Source: UBA10002 sp964373775
Lineage (GTDB): Bacteria; Patescibacteriota; Minisyncoccia; Phycocordibacterales; UBA10002
Direction: 5' to 3'
Assembly: GCA_964373775.1 (NCBI GenBank)
Contig: CAYJWA010000032.1
Span: forward strand, 1-11,229
DNA: 11,229 bases
The position numbers and the translations under genes are program-made. Under the pieces are notes generated by a model. That model saw only the letters and a program-made list of their open reading frames with translations. It searched no databases and was not told the DNA's origin. Below are positions 1-5,363 of the stretch, piece after piece. The stretch's first letter is position 1, and each line of letters starts with the position of its first letter.

Positions 1-53
1 AGGAATTTTTGGTAAAGTAGGTTCGAGCGAAGGCATAAAGAACTTACATAGTA

Positions 54-125
54 TGCCCTTAGCCGGAATTGAACCGACAACTACTCCTTAGGACGGAGTT
101 GTTATATCCGTTTAACTATAAGGGC
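54..125 (-). tRNA. tRNA-Arg (anticodon CCT)
   Basis: Read on the minus strand this folds as a full cloverleaf. The acceptor GCCCTTA pairs with TAAGGGC (7 bp) with discriminator A. The anticodon stem ACTCC/GGAGT encloses the loop GTCCTAA, giving anticodon CCT, which reads the arginine codon AGG. The T arm is GTCGG-TTCAATT-CCGGC with one G-T pair. The bases after the discriminator are TAC, so the 3' CCA is not encoded and must be added by a nucleotidyltransferase. The gene lies downstream of the glutaredoxin on the same strand. Confidence 0.95.
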
Positions 126-305
126 GTCAGGAAAGTCGGGCAGGTAGCCGTTGTCCTCCAAAGGACGGATCCCGCCTCCGGAGGAAACTACGGCGGCTGT
201 ATTGACCAACTTATCACGGAAGCCAAAAATCCTGAAGCATTCGCCCCAAGAATCTTATTCTCTATCCGCGCGTGCATCCGCGTTTTTATCCGCGCACAGC
301 CGCGT
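126..305 (-). other. Structured spacer between glutaredoxin and tRNA-Arg, possible small RNA
   Basis: This 180-base stretch has no convincing gene with a start codon. On the minus strand a compact hairpin spans 176 to 139: GGCGGG pairs with CCTGCC (one G-T), then CCG with CGG, then GTCCT with AGGAC around a TTGG loop. Just upstream is the 10-base palindrome CCTCCGGAGG (175-184). A minus-strand frame is open from 254 to a stop at 102-104 inside the tRNA and reads plausibly as protein (it contains NGYLPDFPDAL), but it has no ATG or GTG start; TTG is the only candidate. It could be an RNA element, a gene remnant or a palindromic repeat. I do not recognise it. Confidence 0.35.
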
Positions 306-542
306 TCAGGAGAGACCCAGCGCCTGCGCAACAACCGGCTTGTTGAAGCCGACAATGAGCTCCCCGTCAATGACAATCACCGGCACGCCCATCTGTCCGC
401 TTTTTTCAATCATTTCTTTGCGCTTTTCCGCATCCTGCGCAACATTGTGCTCGGTGTACGCAATACCTTTCTCTTTGAAAAACGCCTTCGCCGCGTTGCA
501 ATACACACAGCTCGGCGTTGAGTAAATGGTTACATTTGCCAT
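306..542 (-). CDS. Glutaredoxin-like thiol-disulfide oxidoreductase
   Basis: This 78-residue protein is a single thioredoxin-fold domain of glutaredoxin / NrdH size. It opens with the usual first beta strand (VTIYSTPSC) and has the redox motif CVYC at residues 12-15. The GVPVIVIDGE segment carries the cis-proline that packs against the active site, and GFNKP follows near the C-terminus, where glutaredoxins have a GFD/GFN turn. Such proteins reduce disulfides or supply electrons to ribonucleotide reductase in the cytoplasm; the partner cannot be told from sequence. There is no signal peptide. Start ATG at 542, stop TGA at 306-308. An extended -10 element lies about 32 bases upstream. The next genes on the strand are the structured spacer and tRNA-Arg, so a functional operon is not obvious. 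Confidence 0.88.
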   Translation of the reverse strand: MANVTIYSTPSCVYCNAAKAFFKEKGIAYTEHNVAQDAEKRKEMIEKSGQMGVPVIVIDGELIVGFNKPVVAQALGLS

Positions 543-574
543 AGCAGTAGTTTATAAAGTTATAAAGTTCACAA

Positions 575-603
575 AGTATAGCAGACCTCTCGAAAACCTG
601 AAC
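575..603 (-). promoter_or_regulatory. Candidate promoter of the glutaredoxin gene (extended -10)
   Basis: On the minus strand TGCTATACT (583 to 575) matches an extended -10 (TGn plus TATACT). The -35 region near 603-597 (GTTCAGG) is weak, as is common with extended -10 promoters. The leader to the ATG would be roughly 25-30 bases and contains the tandem AACTTTATA AACTTTATAA-like sequence. It is a pattern match only. Confidence 0.4.
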
Positions 604-627
604 TGTACAGCGCCTCAATTCTCTAGC

Positions 628-1017
628 CTACTTTAACTTTTTCACAAGTTCCTTTGGAGTCCGAATGATGCCCCGAAAAAGCACCTGCCGACAAAGTTCA
701 CCTTTGTCTGCCTCAAGCGCGTAGATAGGCTTATTAAGCGCCACCGCGGCGCCGATTTCCATTGAAACGCTGGGACCGATATATCCTCCTCTGTTATAAA
801 TAAACATACTATCGGCCATGCGGATTTTGTACAAGTGGTCGTGTATAAGTCCCAGGGCGACAAATGTTTGATAGTCGGGGGAAAGTTTCGTCCAGTCCTC
901 CTGCCCTGAATGATGGTGCGGCGCGTAGACAACCACGCCGAGCTTTCCAAGCTCGGTTGCGAACTTTTTAACTTCCGCTTTGAACCGCCTGCTTGCACAG
1001 ATAACGATTGATTTCAT
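628..1017 (-). CDS. Nucleoside 2-deoxyribosyltransferase-like protein
   Basis: This 129-residue protein has a flavodoxin-like alpha/beta layout. It starts with a hydrophobic strand and a short loop (MKSIVICASRRF), and near residues 78-98 has GGYIGPSVSMEIGAAVALNK followed by PIYAL. The G-x-S-x3-E-I-G-x-A-x3-x-K-P pattern is the one shared by nucleoside 2-deoxyribosyltransferases and related small nucleoside-processing proteins, where the Glu is the nucleophile. The family exchanges or hydrolyses the base of deoxynucleosides, so a salvage role is plausible for an organism with reduced metabolism, but substrate and activity are inference. There is no signal peptide. Start ATG at 1017, stop at 628-630. 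It lies 10 bases after the stop of the broken small gene at 1028-1263, so the two were probably co-transcribed. Confidence 0.6.
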   Translation of the reverse strand: MKSIVICASRRFKAEVKKFATELGKLGVVVYAPHHHSGQEDWTKLSPDYQTFVALGLIHDHLYKIRMADSMFIYNRGGYIGPSVSMEIGAAVALNKPIYALEADKGELCRQVLFRGIIRTPKELVKKLK

Positions 1018-1027
1018 ACAGACACCG

Positions 1028-1263
1028 TTATTTTCTCAACTCGGGGAGAAGATTCGCCAACTCACCCCACTTTTTCGTCAGCGTTTTTGCATCTGTCGTG
1101 TTCACCTTAAATTCAAAACCAATGGTTCCGCGGCCTGCTTTCTTTCCGCAAGATTACCCGATGAGCCCGCAAGCAAGCCAATTCTATAACCCTTGCCCTC
1201 CAAAATTCTTACCGCTTCTTCTGCTTGCGGCTCCACCCAATTGTCTTCGGCTCTTTCCTTCAT
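1028..1263 (-). pseudogene. Small unrecognised gene split by an apparent frameshift
   Basis: An ATG at 1263 opens a minus-strand frame that reads as a soluble alpha/beta protein (KERAEDNWVEPQAEEAV, then LEGKGYRIGLLAGSSG) but stops at 1102. The -1 frame, open from a stop just after GSSG, continues convincingly (GKKAGRGTIGFEFKVNTTD, then KKWGELANLLPELRK) to a TAA at 1028-1030. Joined near the GCGGAAAGAAAGC stretch (about 1140-1155) the two give one protein of about 78 residues. Either the gene is a recent pseudogene, the assembly has a single-base error in the A/G run, or a -1 frameshift is programmed. The 10-base spacing to the next gene suggests that the joined frame is the ancestral gene. 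I do not recognise the family. Confidence 0.55.
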
Positions 1264-1286
1264 ACGATTATTGCTAATTTGTAATG

Positions 1287-1357
1287 TGCGGGTAGCGAGA
1301 ATCGAACTCGCGTGTGTTGCTTGGGAAGCAACCATATTGCCATTATATTATACCCGC
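1287..1357 (-). tRNA. tRNA-Gly (anticodon CCC)
   Basis: On the minus strand the acceptor GCGGGTA pairs with TACCCGC with discriminator A. The anticodon stem GTTGC/GCAAC encloses TTCCCAA, giving anticodon CCC, which reads GGG. The T arm is GCGAG-TTCGATT-CTCGC. No CCA is encoded (CAT follows the discriminator). It sits 23 bases upstream of the broken small gene on the same strand. Confidence 0.95.
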
Positions 1358-1408
1358 TGCTCTCTTGGCTATCCAGTAATTCAGTAATGAGTTACCCGTT
1401 ATTCGGTT

Positions 1409-1786
1409 CTAGCGGAATATATTAAACAACTTTGACACAAACGACTGGTTTGGTTCGGAAACATCTTCCTCGCCGCGGCTTTTATCGGGAATCACCACAA
1501 CCATCTTCTCGCCGGGTTTTGCCACCTGAAACTGCTCGCGGATTTCCGCTTCAATACCCTCTGGGGTCTTGAGGCGCGCAAGTTTTTCCTCAAGTGCCGC
1601 GGCGCGCGCCGCAAGCGCCGCAAATGTTTCCTGAACCCGTTCCAATTTTGCCGTATTTTCCCGCTCCCGTCCGTACGCGCCCCACAATGCCTTGAAGAGA
1701 AATGCGAGCACAATAAGCAATACCAGCAGAGTAATCCGCGAGTATAAAAACCTGCCCCTGTTTCGTTTTCGCTGGAATTCGTTCAT
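1409..1786 (-). CDS. FtsB/DivIC-like septum formation protein
   Basis: This 125-residue bitopic membrane protein has the classic septum-formation-initiator layout. A basic N-terminus (residues 1-17, rich in R and K) is followed by one hydrophobic segment at about 18-38 (SRITLLVLLIVLAFLFKALW) and a coiled coil at about 42-75 rich in A, E, L and K. Then comes the family-typical ending with an ARLKTPEGIEAEIREQFQVA-like helix and KPGEKMVVVIPD. FtsB/DivIC proteins bridge FtsL and FtsQ/DivIB in the divisome and act on the outer face of the membrane. The short acidic tail ends at a TAG. Start ATG at 1786; no clear Shine-Dalgarno site is visible. It diverges from the small peptide gene at 1902 across a repeat-containing spacer. 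Confidence 0.8.
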   Translation of the reverse strand: MNEFQRKRNRGRFLYSRITLLVLLIVLAFLFKALWGAYGRERENTAKLERVQETFAALAARAAALEEKLARLKTPEGIEAEIREQFQVAKPGEKMVVVIPDKSRGEEDVSEPNQSFVSKLFNIFR

Positions 1787-1808
1787 GAATAAGGATGTAG
1801 ACAGTGAA

Positions 1809-1900
1809 GGCGCTAGGCACTAGGAAGATCTTAGGAAAGAGTATACTATAGTAGTGTTTCTTCAGCCTAGCGCCTAATGTCTAGAGCCTAGTGCCTAAAC
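1809..1900. repeat. Inverted heptamer repeats (CCTAGNG type) in a divergent intergenic region
   Basis: The right half (1866-1900) splits cleanly into five 7-base units: CCTAGCG, CCTAATG, TCTAGAG, CCTAGTG, CCTAAAC. The left half (1809-1824) carries the inverse: GGCGCTAGG (1809-1817) is the exact reverse complement of 1866-1874, and TAGGCACTAGG (1814-1824) that of 1887-1897. Between them is the AT-rich TATACTATAG (1842-1851), which is -10-like. The arrangement could form a cruciform around a promoter or be a palindromic repeat element. Function is unknown. Confidence 0.65.
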
Positions 1901-1901
1901 A

Positions 1902-2012
1902 ATGTTATTCCACAAAAAACATCGCAAGACAGTCGGTATCATCTGGGCAATGCTGTGCTTCCTCATCATCGTGAGCATGGTGCTTCTCTATGTACCCGCA
2001 CTATACAGATAA
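1902..2012 (+). CDS. Small single-pass membrane peptide (36 aa)
   Basis: An ATG at 1902 opens a 36-codon frame ending in TAA at 2010-2012. The peptide has a basic N-terminus (MLFHKKHRKT) followed by a strongly hydrophobic stretch (about residues 11-33: VGIIWAMLCFLIIVSMVLLY then VPA), so it is a predicted single-pass membrane peptide, N-in by the positive-inside rule. The composition (basic head, one clean helix, no charge inside) argues for a real gene rather than chance. Function is unknown; similar tiny membrane peptides are common in CPR genomes. It diverges from the FtsB-like gene and its stop overlaps the first bases of a heptamer repeat. Confidence 0.6.
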   Translation: MLFHKKHRKTVGIIWAMLCFLIIVSMVLLYVPALYR

Positions 2013-2047
2013 ATCCGAAGCACGAAATCCGAAATCCGAAACAAATT
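2010..2047 (+). repeat. Intergenic GAAATCC-type heptamer repeat, copy A
   Basis: From 2017 the sequence reads in 7-base units GAAGCAC, GAAATCC, GAAATCC, GAAACAA, then ATT. The stretch from TAAATCCGAAG to ACAAATT recurs at 5832-5862 with one GAAATCC unit fewer. It overlaps the stop codon of the small peptide gene and lies between it and the lepA stop codon, so it is in a convergent intergenic gap. Confidence 0.8.
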
Positions 2048-2061
2048 CTCTGGCTTCGCCT

Positions 2062-3990
2062 TTAATTTTGTACCATCTTCAGAAACACTTCCGGCGGGAT
2101 GCGCACTCTGCCGCCCGCTTTGAGCCGCTTCTTGCCTTCCTTCTGCTTCTGCCACAGCTTCATCTTTCTCGTCCTGTCCCCTCCATAAAGATATCCGGTG
2201 ACATCCTTGGCCAGAGCGCGGACCGTGCGAGACGAAATAATGCGCCCGAGCGCTTTTGCCTGAATCTTTGTGGCAAAGAGTTGGCGCGGCAAAATCGTAT
2301 AGAGTTTTTCTGCCGCGGCTTCCGCCTCCATCTCCACCCGCTTCCGCGAAACAATCCGCGAGAATGCGGGAACCGGCTCTTCCGCCACCAAAAGTTCCAG
2401 TTTAACGACATCCGCGAGGCGCATACCCGTCAACCGGTACGAAAGAGACGCAAAACCCGACGAGACGCTCTTCACTTCATCAAAAAACCCGCGCATGAGC
2501 TCCCGAAGCGGCATAGATAAAACCAACAGAACGCGGCTCTCGCCGAAATTCTCCGTGGTCTTGACTTCTGCCTCGTGCGCATGAAGTAAGGGCATCAATC
2601 CAGCGATGTAATCCGGCGGCGTGATAATCTTCGCTTCCGCCATGGGCTCGCGCACTTCCTCTATCTCGCTGTATTCTGGAAACCGCGCCGCAGAATACAC
2701 AGTCCGTTTCTTCCCTTTCTTGTCCGTCACTTCGTAGGTGATGGAAGGCGCGGTAATGATGAGCGAGAGATTGAATTCCCGCCGCAACCGCTCGGTAATG
2801 ATTTCCACATGCAGCATCCCGAGAAATCCGCAGCGGAATCCCCTTCCCAAAAGTCCTGATGATTCCTCCTCGGTCGCAAACGAAGAATCAGAAAGCCGCA
2901 GCCGTTCCAGCGCTTGGCGCAGGCGATTAAAATCGTCCTGGCTCTCCGGATACACAGATGCCCACACCAGCGGTTCCGGCAAAGCATACCCGGGCAATGC
3001 TCCGAGCGGGTGCACTGCGCTTGTGAGCGTATCTCCGATACGGGCAATTCCCGGTTCTTTGATGCCAGTCACAATATATCCAATCTCTCCGGAAGCAAGA
3101 GAGTCAACAGGAACTGGTTCTGGCGTAAAGACGCCGACTTCAATGGGCGTACACTGCTGTTTCCCGGCGATAAGCCGGACTTTGTCTCCCTTTCGCACCA
3201 TGCCCTCGCGCACGCGGATATAGAGAATAACTCCTGTATGGTTGGAATACTGGAAATCAAAAATCAAACCGCGGAACTGATTCGGAATAGAACATGAAAC
3301 TGACTCGGAATTGGCTGGCGCCGGCACCCGCGTAATAATGGCGTCAAGAAGCTCGGTAATTCCCTGCCCCGTTTTTCCCGAGACCTCCAAAATCTCCTGC
3401 TCCGGACATCCGAGCAGAGCCGAGATTTCCTTCTTCGTCTCCGGAATGCGGGCAAGCGGCGAGTCAATCTTGTTCACTGCGGGAATGATGGCAAGCCCCG
3501 CATCGCGCGCCAACTGCAGCACGGAAAGCGTCTGCGCCTGCACCCCTTGCGTTGCGTCAACCAAAAGCACCGCCCCCTCAACGGCGCGGAGCGCCCGCGA
3601 CACTTCGTATGCGAAGTCAATATGCCCGGGAGTATCAATCAAATTCAGAATGAAGCATTCTGAATTTGCAATATCGAATTTCGAATTTCGAATTTCGAAT
3701 GAGCCTGCTTCAGTTTGAATATTTTGAGTTTGATTGGTTTTTCGAGATTCGACATTCGGTATTCGAGATTCCGTATGATTTGGCTTCCAAATCATACGGA
3801 CTGGTGTCATCTTGATGGTGATACCCCGCTCGCGCTCCAGCTCCATAGAATCAAGCACCTGCTCGCGCATCTTGCGCTTCTCCACGGTGCCGGTGATTTC
3901 CAGCAAGCGGTCCGCCAAGGTGCTCTTGCCGTGGTCAATATGCGCCACGATGCAAAAATTACGGATATTTTTCTGGTTATTTTCCTCCAT
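2062..3990 (-). CDS. lepA: Elongation factor 4 (LepA), GTP-dependent translation factor
   Basis: This 642-residue protein matches LepA (E. coli LepA is 599). Its GTPase motifs are AHIDHGKST (16-24), ERERGITIK with the switch I threonine (about 58), DTPGH (119-123) and NKID (173-176). Domain II, the EF-G-like domains with the FGFRCGFLG-like segment (GRGFRCGFLGMLHVE), and the LepA-specific C-terminal domain with YGGDRTRKMKLWQKQKEGKK follow. EF4 binds the ribosome and promotes back-translocation or assembly and elongation under stress. The extra length is mainly an in-frame insertion of about 37-45 residues between switch I and DTPGH (roughly 71-112), made of repeats. It ends PPEVFLKMVQN like other LepA proteins. 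Start ATG at 3990. It lies about 55 bases downstream of the cysteine desulfurase on the same strand. Confidence 0.96.
   Translation of the reverse strand: MEENNQKNIRNFCIVAHIDHGKSTLADRLLEITGTVEKRKMREQVLDSMELERERGITIKMTPVRMIWKPNHTESRIPNVESRKTNQTQNIQTEAGSFEIRNSKFDIANSECFILNLIDTPGHIDFAYEVSRALRAVEGAVLLVDATQGVQAQTLSVLQLARDAGLAIIPAVNKIDSPLARIPETKKEISALLGCPEQEILEVSGKTGQGITELLDAIITRVPAPANSESVSCSIPNQFRGLIFDFQYSNHTGVILYIRVREGMVRKGDKVRLIAGKQQCTPIEVGVFTPEPVPVDSLASGEIGYIVTGIKEPGIARIGDTLTSAVHPLGALPGYALPEPLVWASVYPESQDDFNRLRQALERLRLSDSSFATEEESSGLLGRGFRCGFLGMLHVEIITERLRREFNLSLIITAPSITYEVTDKKGKKRTVYSAARFPEYSEIEEVREPMAEAKIITPPDYIAGLMPLLHAHEAEVKTTENFGESRVLLVLSMPLRELMRGFFDEVKSVSSGFASLSYRLTGMRLADVVKLELLVAEEPVPAFSRIVSRKRVEMEAEAAAEKLYTILPRQLFATKIQAKALGRIISSRTVRALAKDVTGYLYGGDRTRKMKLWQKQKEGKKRLKAGGRVRIPPEVFLKMVQN
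3641..3799. repeat. In-frame hairpin-bordered heptamer insertion inside lepA
   Basis: Two near-perfect hairpins mark the ends: 3641-3652 against 3656-3667 (12 bp, 3-base loop AAG) and 3771-3783 against 3787-3799 (13 bp, 3-base loop CTT). Between them, on the lepA coding strand, are two heptamer arrays. One is GAATCTC, GAATACC, GAATGTC, GAATCTC, GAAAAAC just inside the first hairpin met in translation. The other is three GAAATTC units followed by GATATTG (complement at about 3672-3700). It encodes about residues 65-117 of LepA, including the FEIRNSK heptapeptide. The outer arm of each hairpin is conserved LepA coding sequence (RMIW and FILNLI), so the net extra part is about 111-130 bases. Confidence 0.85.
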
Positions 3991-4045
3991 AGAGTCATCC
4001 TAGCAAAAATCACATACAAAAAGAACTGTGCGGATGACGCAAAAC

Positions 4046-5305
4046 CTACACCAATCGACACAGTATTTTCGCGACGCGCTCTATGTCGGCTTTCCCCGTT
4101 CCCCTCCCGAGGGTAAAACGAATCGTGGAACTCGCTCGGGCGAACGAACCGCTCGGATTCGGCACAGCTCCAAGCGTTGCAACCACATACGACTCGCGCT
4201 CGTCCTTGAGGCACGAGCTCTTAGTGGAAACCGCGATTCCTGCCGCATCCAATTGAAGCGTCAGCATTTCCGTGTCCCTGCCGAGAAGCGATATATTCAG
4301 ATTATTCGGCAGTCGTTCTCCCTCCTCCATACTCCCGTTCACCACCGCATTTCTTATTCTGATGTTCTCAAGAACTTCAGAATATAGATAATCGCGAAGA
4401 GTCGCGAGACGAGAGGATTCTTTGTTCCGTTCATCGCCTGCGATTCGGAGCGCTTCAGCAAACCCCACGATTGCCGGAACATTTTCAGTGGTGGAACGAA
4501 GTCCCTTCTCTTGCCCGCCGCCGAAAAGAATCGGAGCAATAGAGATTCCTCTCCGGACATAGAGCGCGCCGACTCCTTTTGGTCCATATATTTTGTGCCC
4601 GTCAAGCGTGAGTAGGTCAACGCCGAGCGCGTTCACAAGGCAGTTGAGATACAGCGGCGCTTGACACGCATCCACATGGAAAATTGGCTTCGTCAATTTT
4701 AATTTCGAATTTCGAATTTCGAATTTCGAATTTTCTGAAAAATTGCGAAGCCCACTCGCAATTTTGCGGATTGGCTGTATTGTTCCAATTTCATTGTTCG
4801 CGTACATCACGGACACAAGTACGGTGTTCGGACGAATCGCAGCAATAATTTTTTCCGTCTTCACAATCCCGTTTGGTTCAACCGGCACGAATGTTACCTC
4901 TGCGGCTCCCCGCCGCTCCAACTCGCGGAGCGGCTCCATGACGGAGGCATGCTCAATATTTGTGCTAACAATGTGCGCTTTTACAAGGTCCGACCGACAA
5001 GGTCCGACCTTTTTCCCGATACAAGGTCGGACCTTGTCGGACCTTGTAAAAGCGTCGACTGTGCCAAAAATTGCAAGATTGTTCGCCTCCGTGCCGCCGC
5101 TGGTGAAAACAATCTCATCCGAGTGCGCTTCAAGGCAGCGTGCGGTCTTCACGCGCGCTTCGTCAAGCGCCTTCTTCGCCGCGACGGCTTCTGCATGAAT
5201 GGAGCTCGGATTACCAAACTTCTCGCGCAAAAACGGCTCCATCACCCGCCTCACCCGCGGGTCAAGTGGGGTGGTGGCGGCATAGTCCAAATAAATTCGT
5301 GTCAT
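4046..5305 (-). CDS. Cysteine desulfurase, NifS/IscS type (PLP enzyme)
   Basis: This 419-residue protein is a fold-type I PLP aminotransferase of the NifS/IscS class, which takes sulfur from L-cysteine for Fe-S clusters and tRNA thiolation. Visible landmarks are the N-terminal IYLDYAATTPLDP, SGGTEANNLAIFG (69-81), the PLP-stacking histidine in NIEHASV (H119), HVDACQA with D212 and Q215, the Schiff-base lysine in DGHKIYGPKG (K238), the catalytic loop KSSC (C365), and STIRFTLGR (R396). All key residues are present. It is 20-35 residues longer than usual because of two in-frame insertions, at about 84-110 and 182-207, both repeat-derived. Start ATG at 5305; it diverges from the DUF4446 gene and precedes lepA. 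No IscU scaffold is seen in the window. Confidence 0.94.
   Translation of the reverse strand: MTRIYLDYAATTPLDPRVRRVMEPFLREKFGNPSSIHAEAVAAKKALDEARVKTARCLEAHSDEIVFTSGGTEANNLAIFGTVDAFTRSDKVRPCIGKKVGPCRSDLVKAHIVSTNIEHASVMEPLRELERRGAAEVTFVPVEPNGIVKTEKIIAAIRPNTVLVSVMYANNEIGTIQPIRKIASGLRNFSENSKFEIRNSKLKLTKPIFHVDACQAPLYLNCLVNALGVDLLTLDGHKIYGPKGVGALYVRRGISIAPILFGGGQEKGLRSTTENVPAIVGFAEALRIAGDERNKESSRLATLRDYLYSEVLENIRIRNAVVNGSMEEGERLPNNLNISLLGRDTEMLTLQLDAAGIAVSTKSSCLKDERESYVVATLGAVPNPSGSFARASSTIRFTLGRGTGKADIERVAKILCRLV
4680..4765. repeat. In-frame heptamer insertion with hairpin borders in the cysteine desulfurase gene
   Basis: The centre (4701-4731) is four tandem AATTTCG units (GAAATTC on the coding strand), encoding the NSKFEIRNSK-type peptide. 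It is bordered by inverted repeats: 4739-4748 against 4756-4765 (10 bp, spacer AGCCCAC) and 4680-4686 against 4694-4700 (7 bp, spacer GCTTCGT). The outer arms belong to conserved enzyme sequence (IRKIA and KPIFH). The insertion separates the RKIA helix from the strand leading into HVDACQ. Confidence 0.85.
4976..5054. repeat. Long palindromic insertion in the cysteine desulfurase gene
   Basis: The outer arms 4976-4994 and 5036-5054 are perfect over 19 bp. After a 4-base bulge (CGAC, 4995-4998) the inner arms 4999-5011 and 5023-5035 pair over 13 more, leaving an 11-base loop. Each arm also holds two direct copies of ACAAGGTCCGAC-like sequence (fused by a shared base on the right). The insert encodes residues about 84-110 of the enzyme (DAFTRSDKVRPC to SDLVKA) between NNLAIFG and HIVSTNIEHA, where family members normally have a short loop. 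Confidence 0.88.
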
Positions 5306-5311
5306 CTCTTT

Positions 5312-5340
5312 ATACTACAAAAGAGCTGGCGGAATCGCAA
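5312..5340 (-). promoter_or_regulatory. Candidate promoter of the cysteine desulfurase gene, short leader
   Basis: On the minus strand TTGCGA (5340-5335), a 17-base spacer and TAGTAT (5317-5312) match the sigma-70 pattern at 4 of 6 positions in each box. The -10 ends only 6 bases before the ATG at 5305, so a transcript from it would be leaderless or nearly so. It is a pattern match only. Confidence 0.3.
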
Positions 5341-5363
5341 AAAATGTCGTACTATATCCTGCT

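Noticed and set aside
126..200. RNase P RNA or SRP RNA fragment, prompted by AGGAAAGTCGGGC and TCCGGAGGAAAC
   Set aside because: The similarity is limited to short purine-rich strings; the helices and partner motifs required for either RNA are not found nearby.
69..525. Plus-strand frames of 150 and 124 codons over tRNA-Arg and the glutaredoxin
   Set aside because: They run through the tRNA gene and antisense to the glutaredoxin.
1102..1335. Extension of the small gene upstream into tRNA-Gly
   Set aside because: The N-terminal part would be translated tRNA sequence; the ATG at 1263 is the sensible start.
1990..2520. Plus-strand open frame of 176 codons opposite lepA
   Set aside because: It is antisense to a clear LepA coding region and its Arg/His-rich composition is that of a shadow frame.
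3641..5054. CRISPR-like array from the repeats in lepA and the desulfurase
   Set aside because: The units are 7-base tandem copies without unique spacers and lie inside reading frames. No Cas genes are present.
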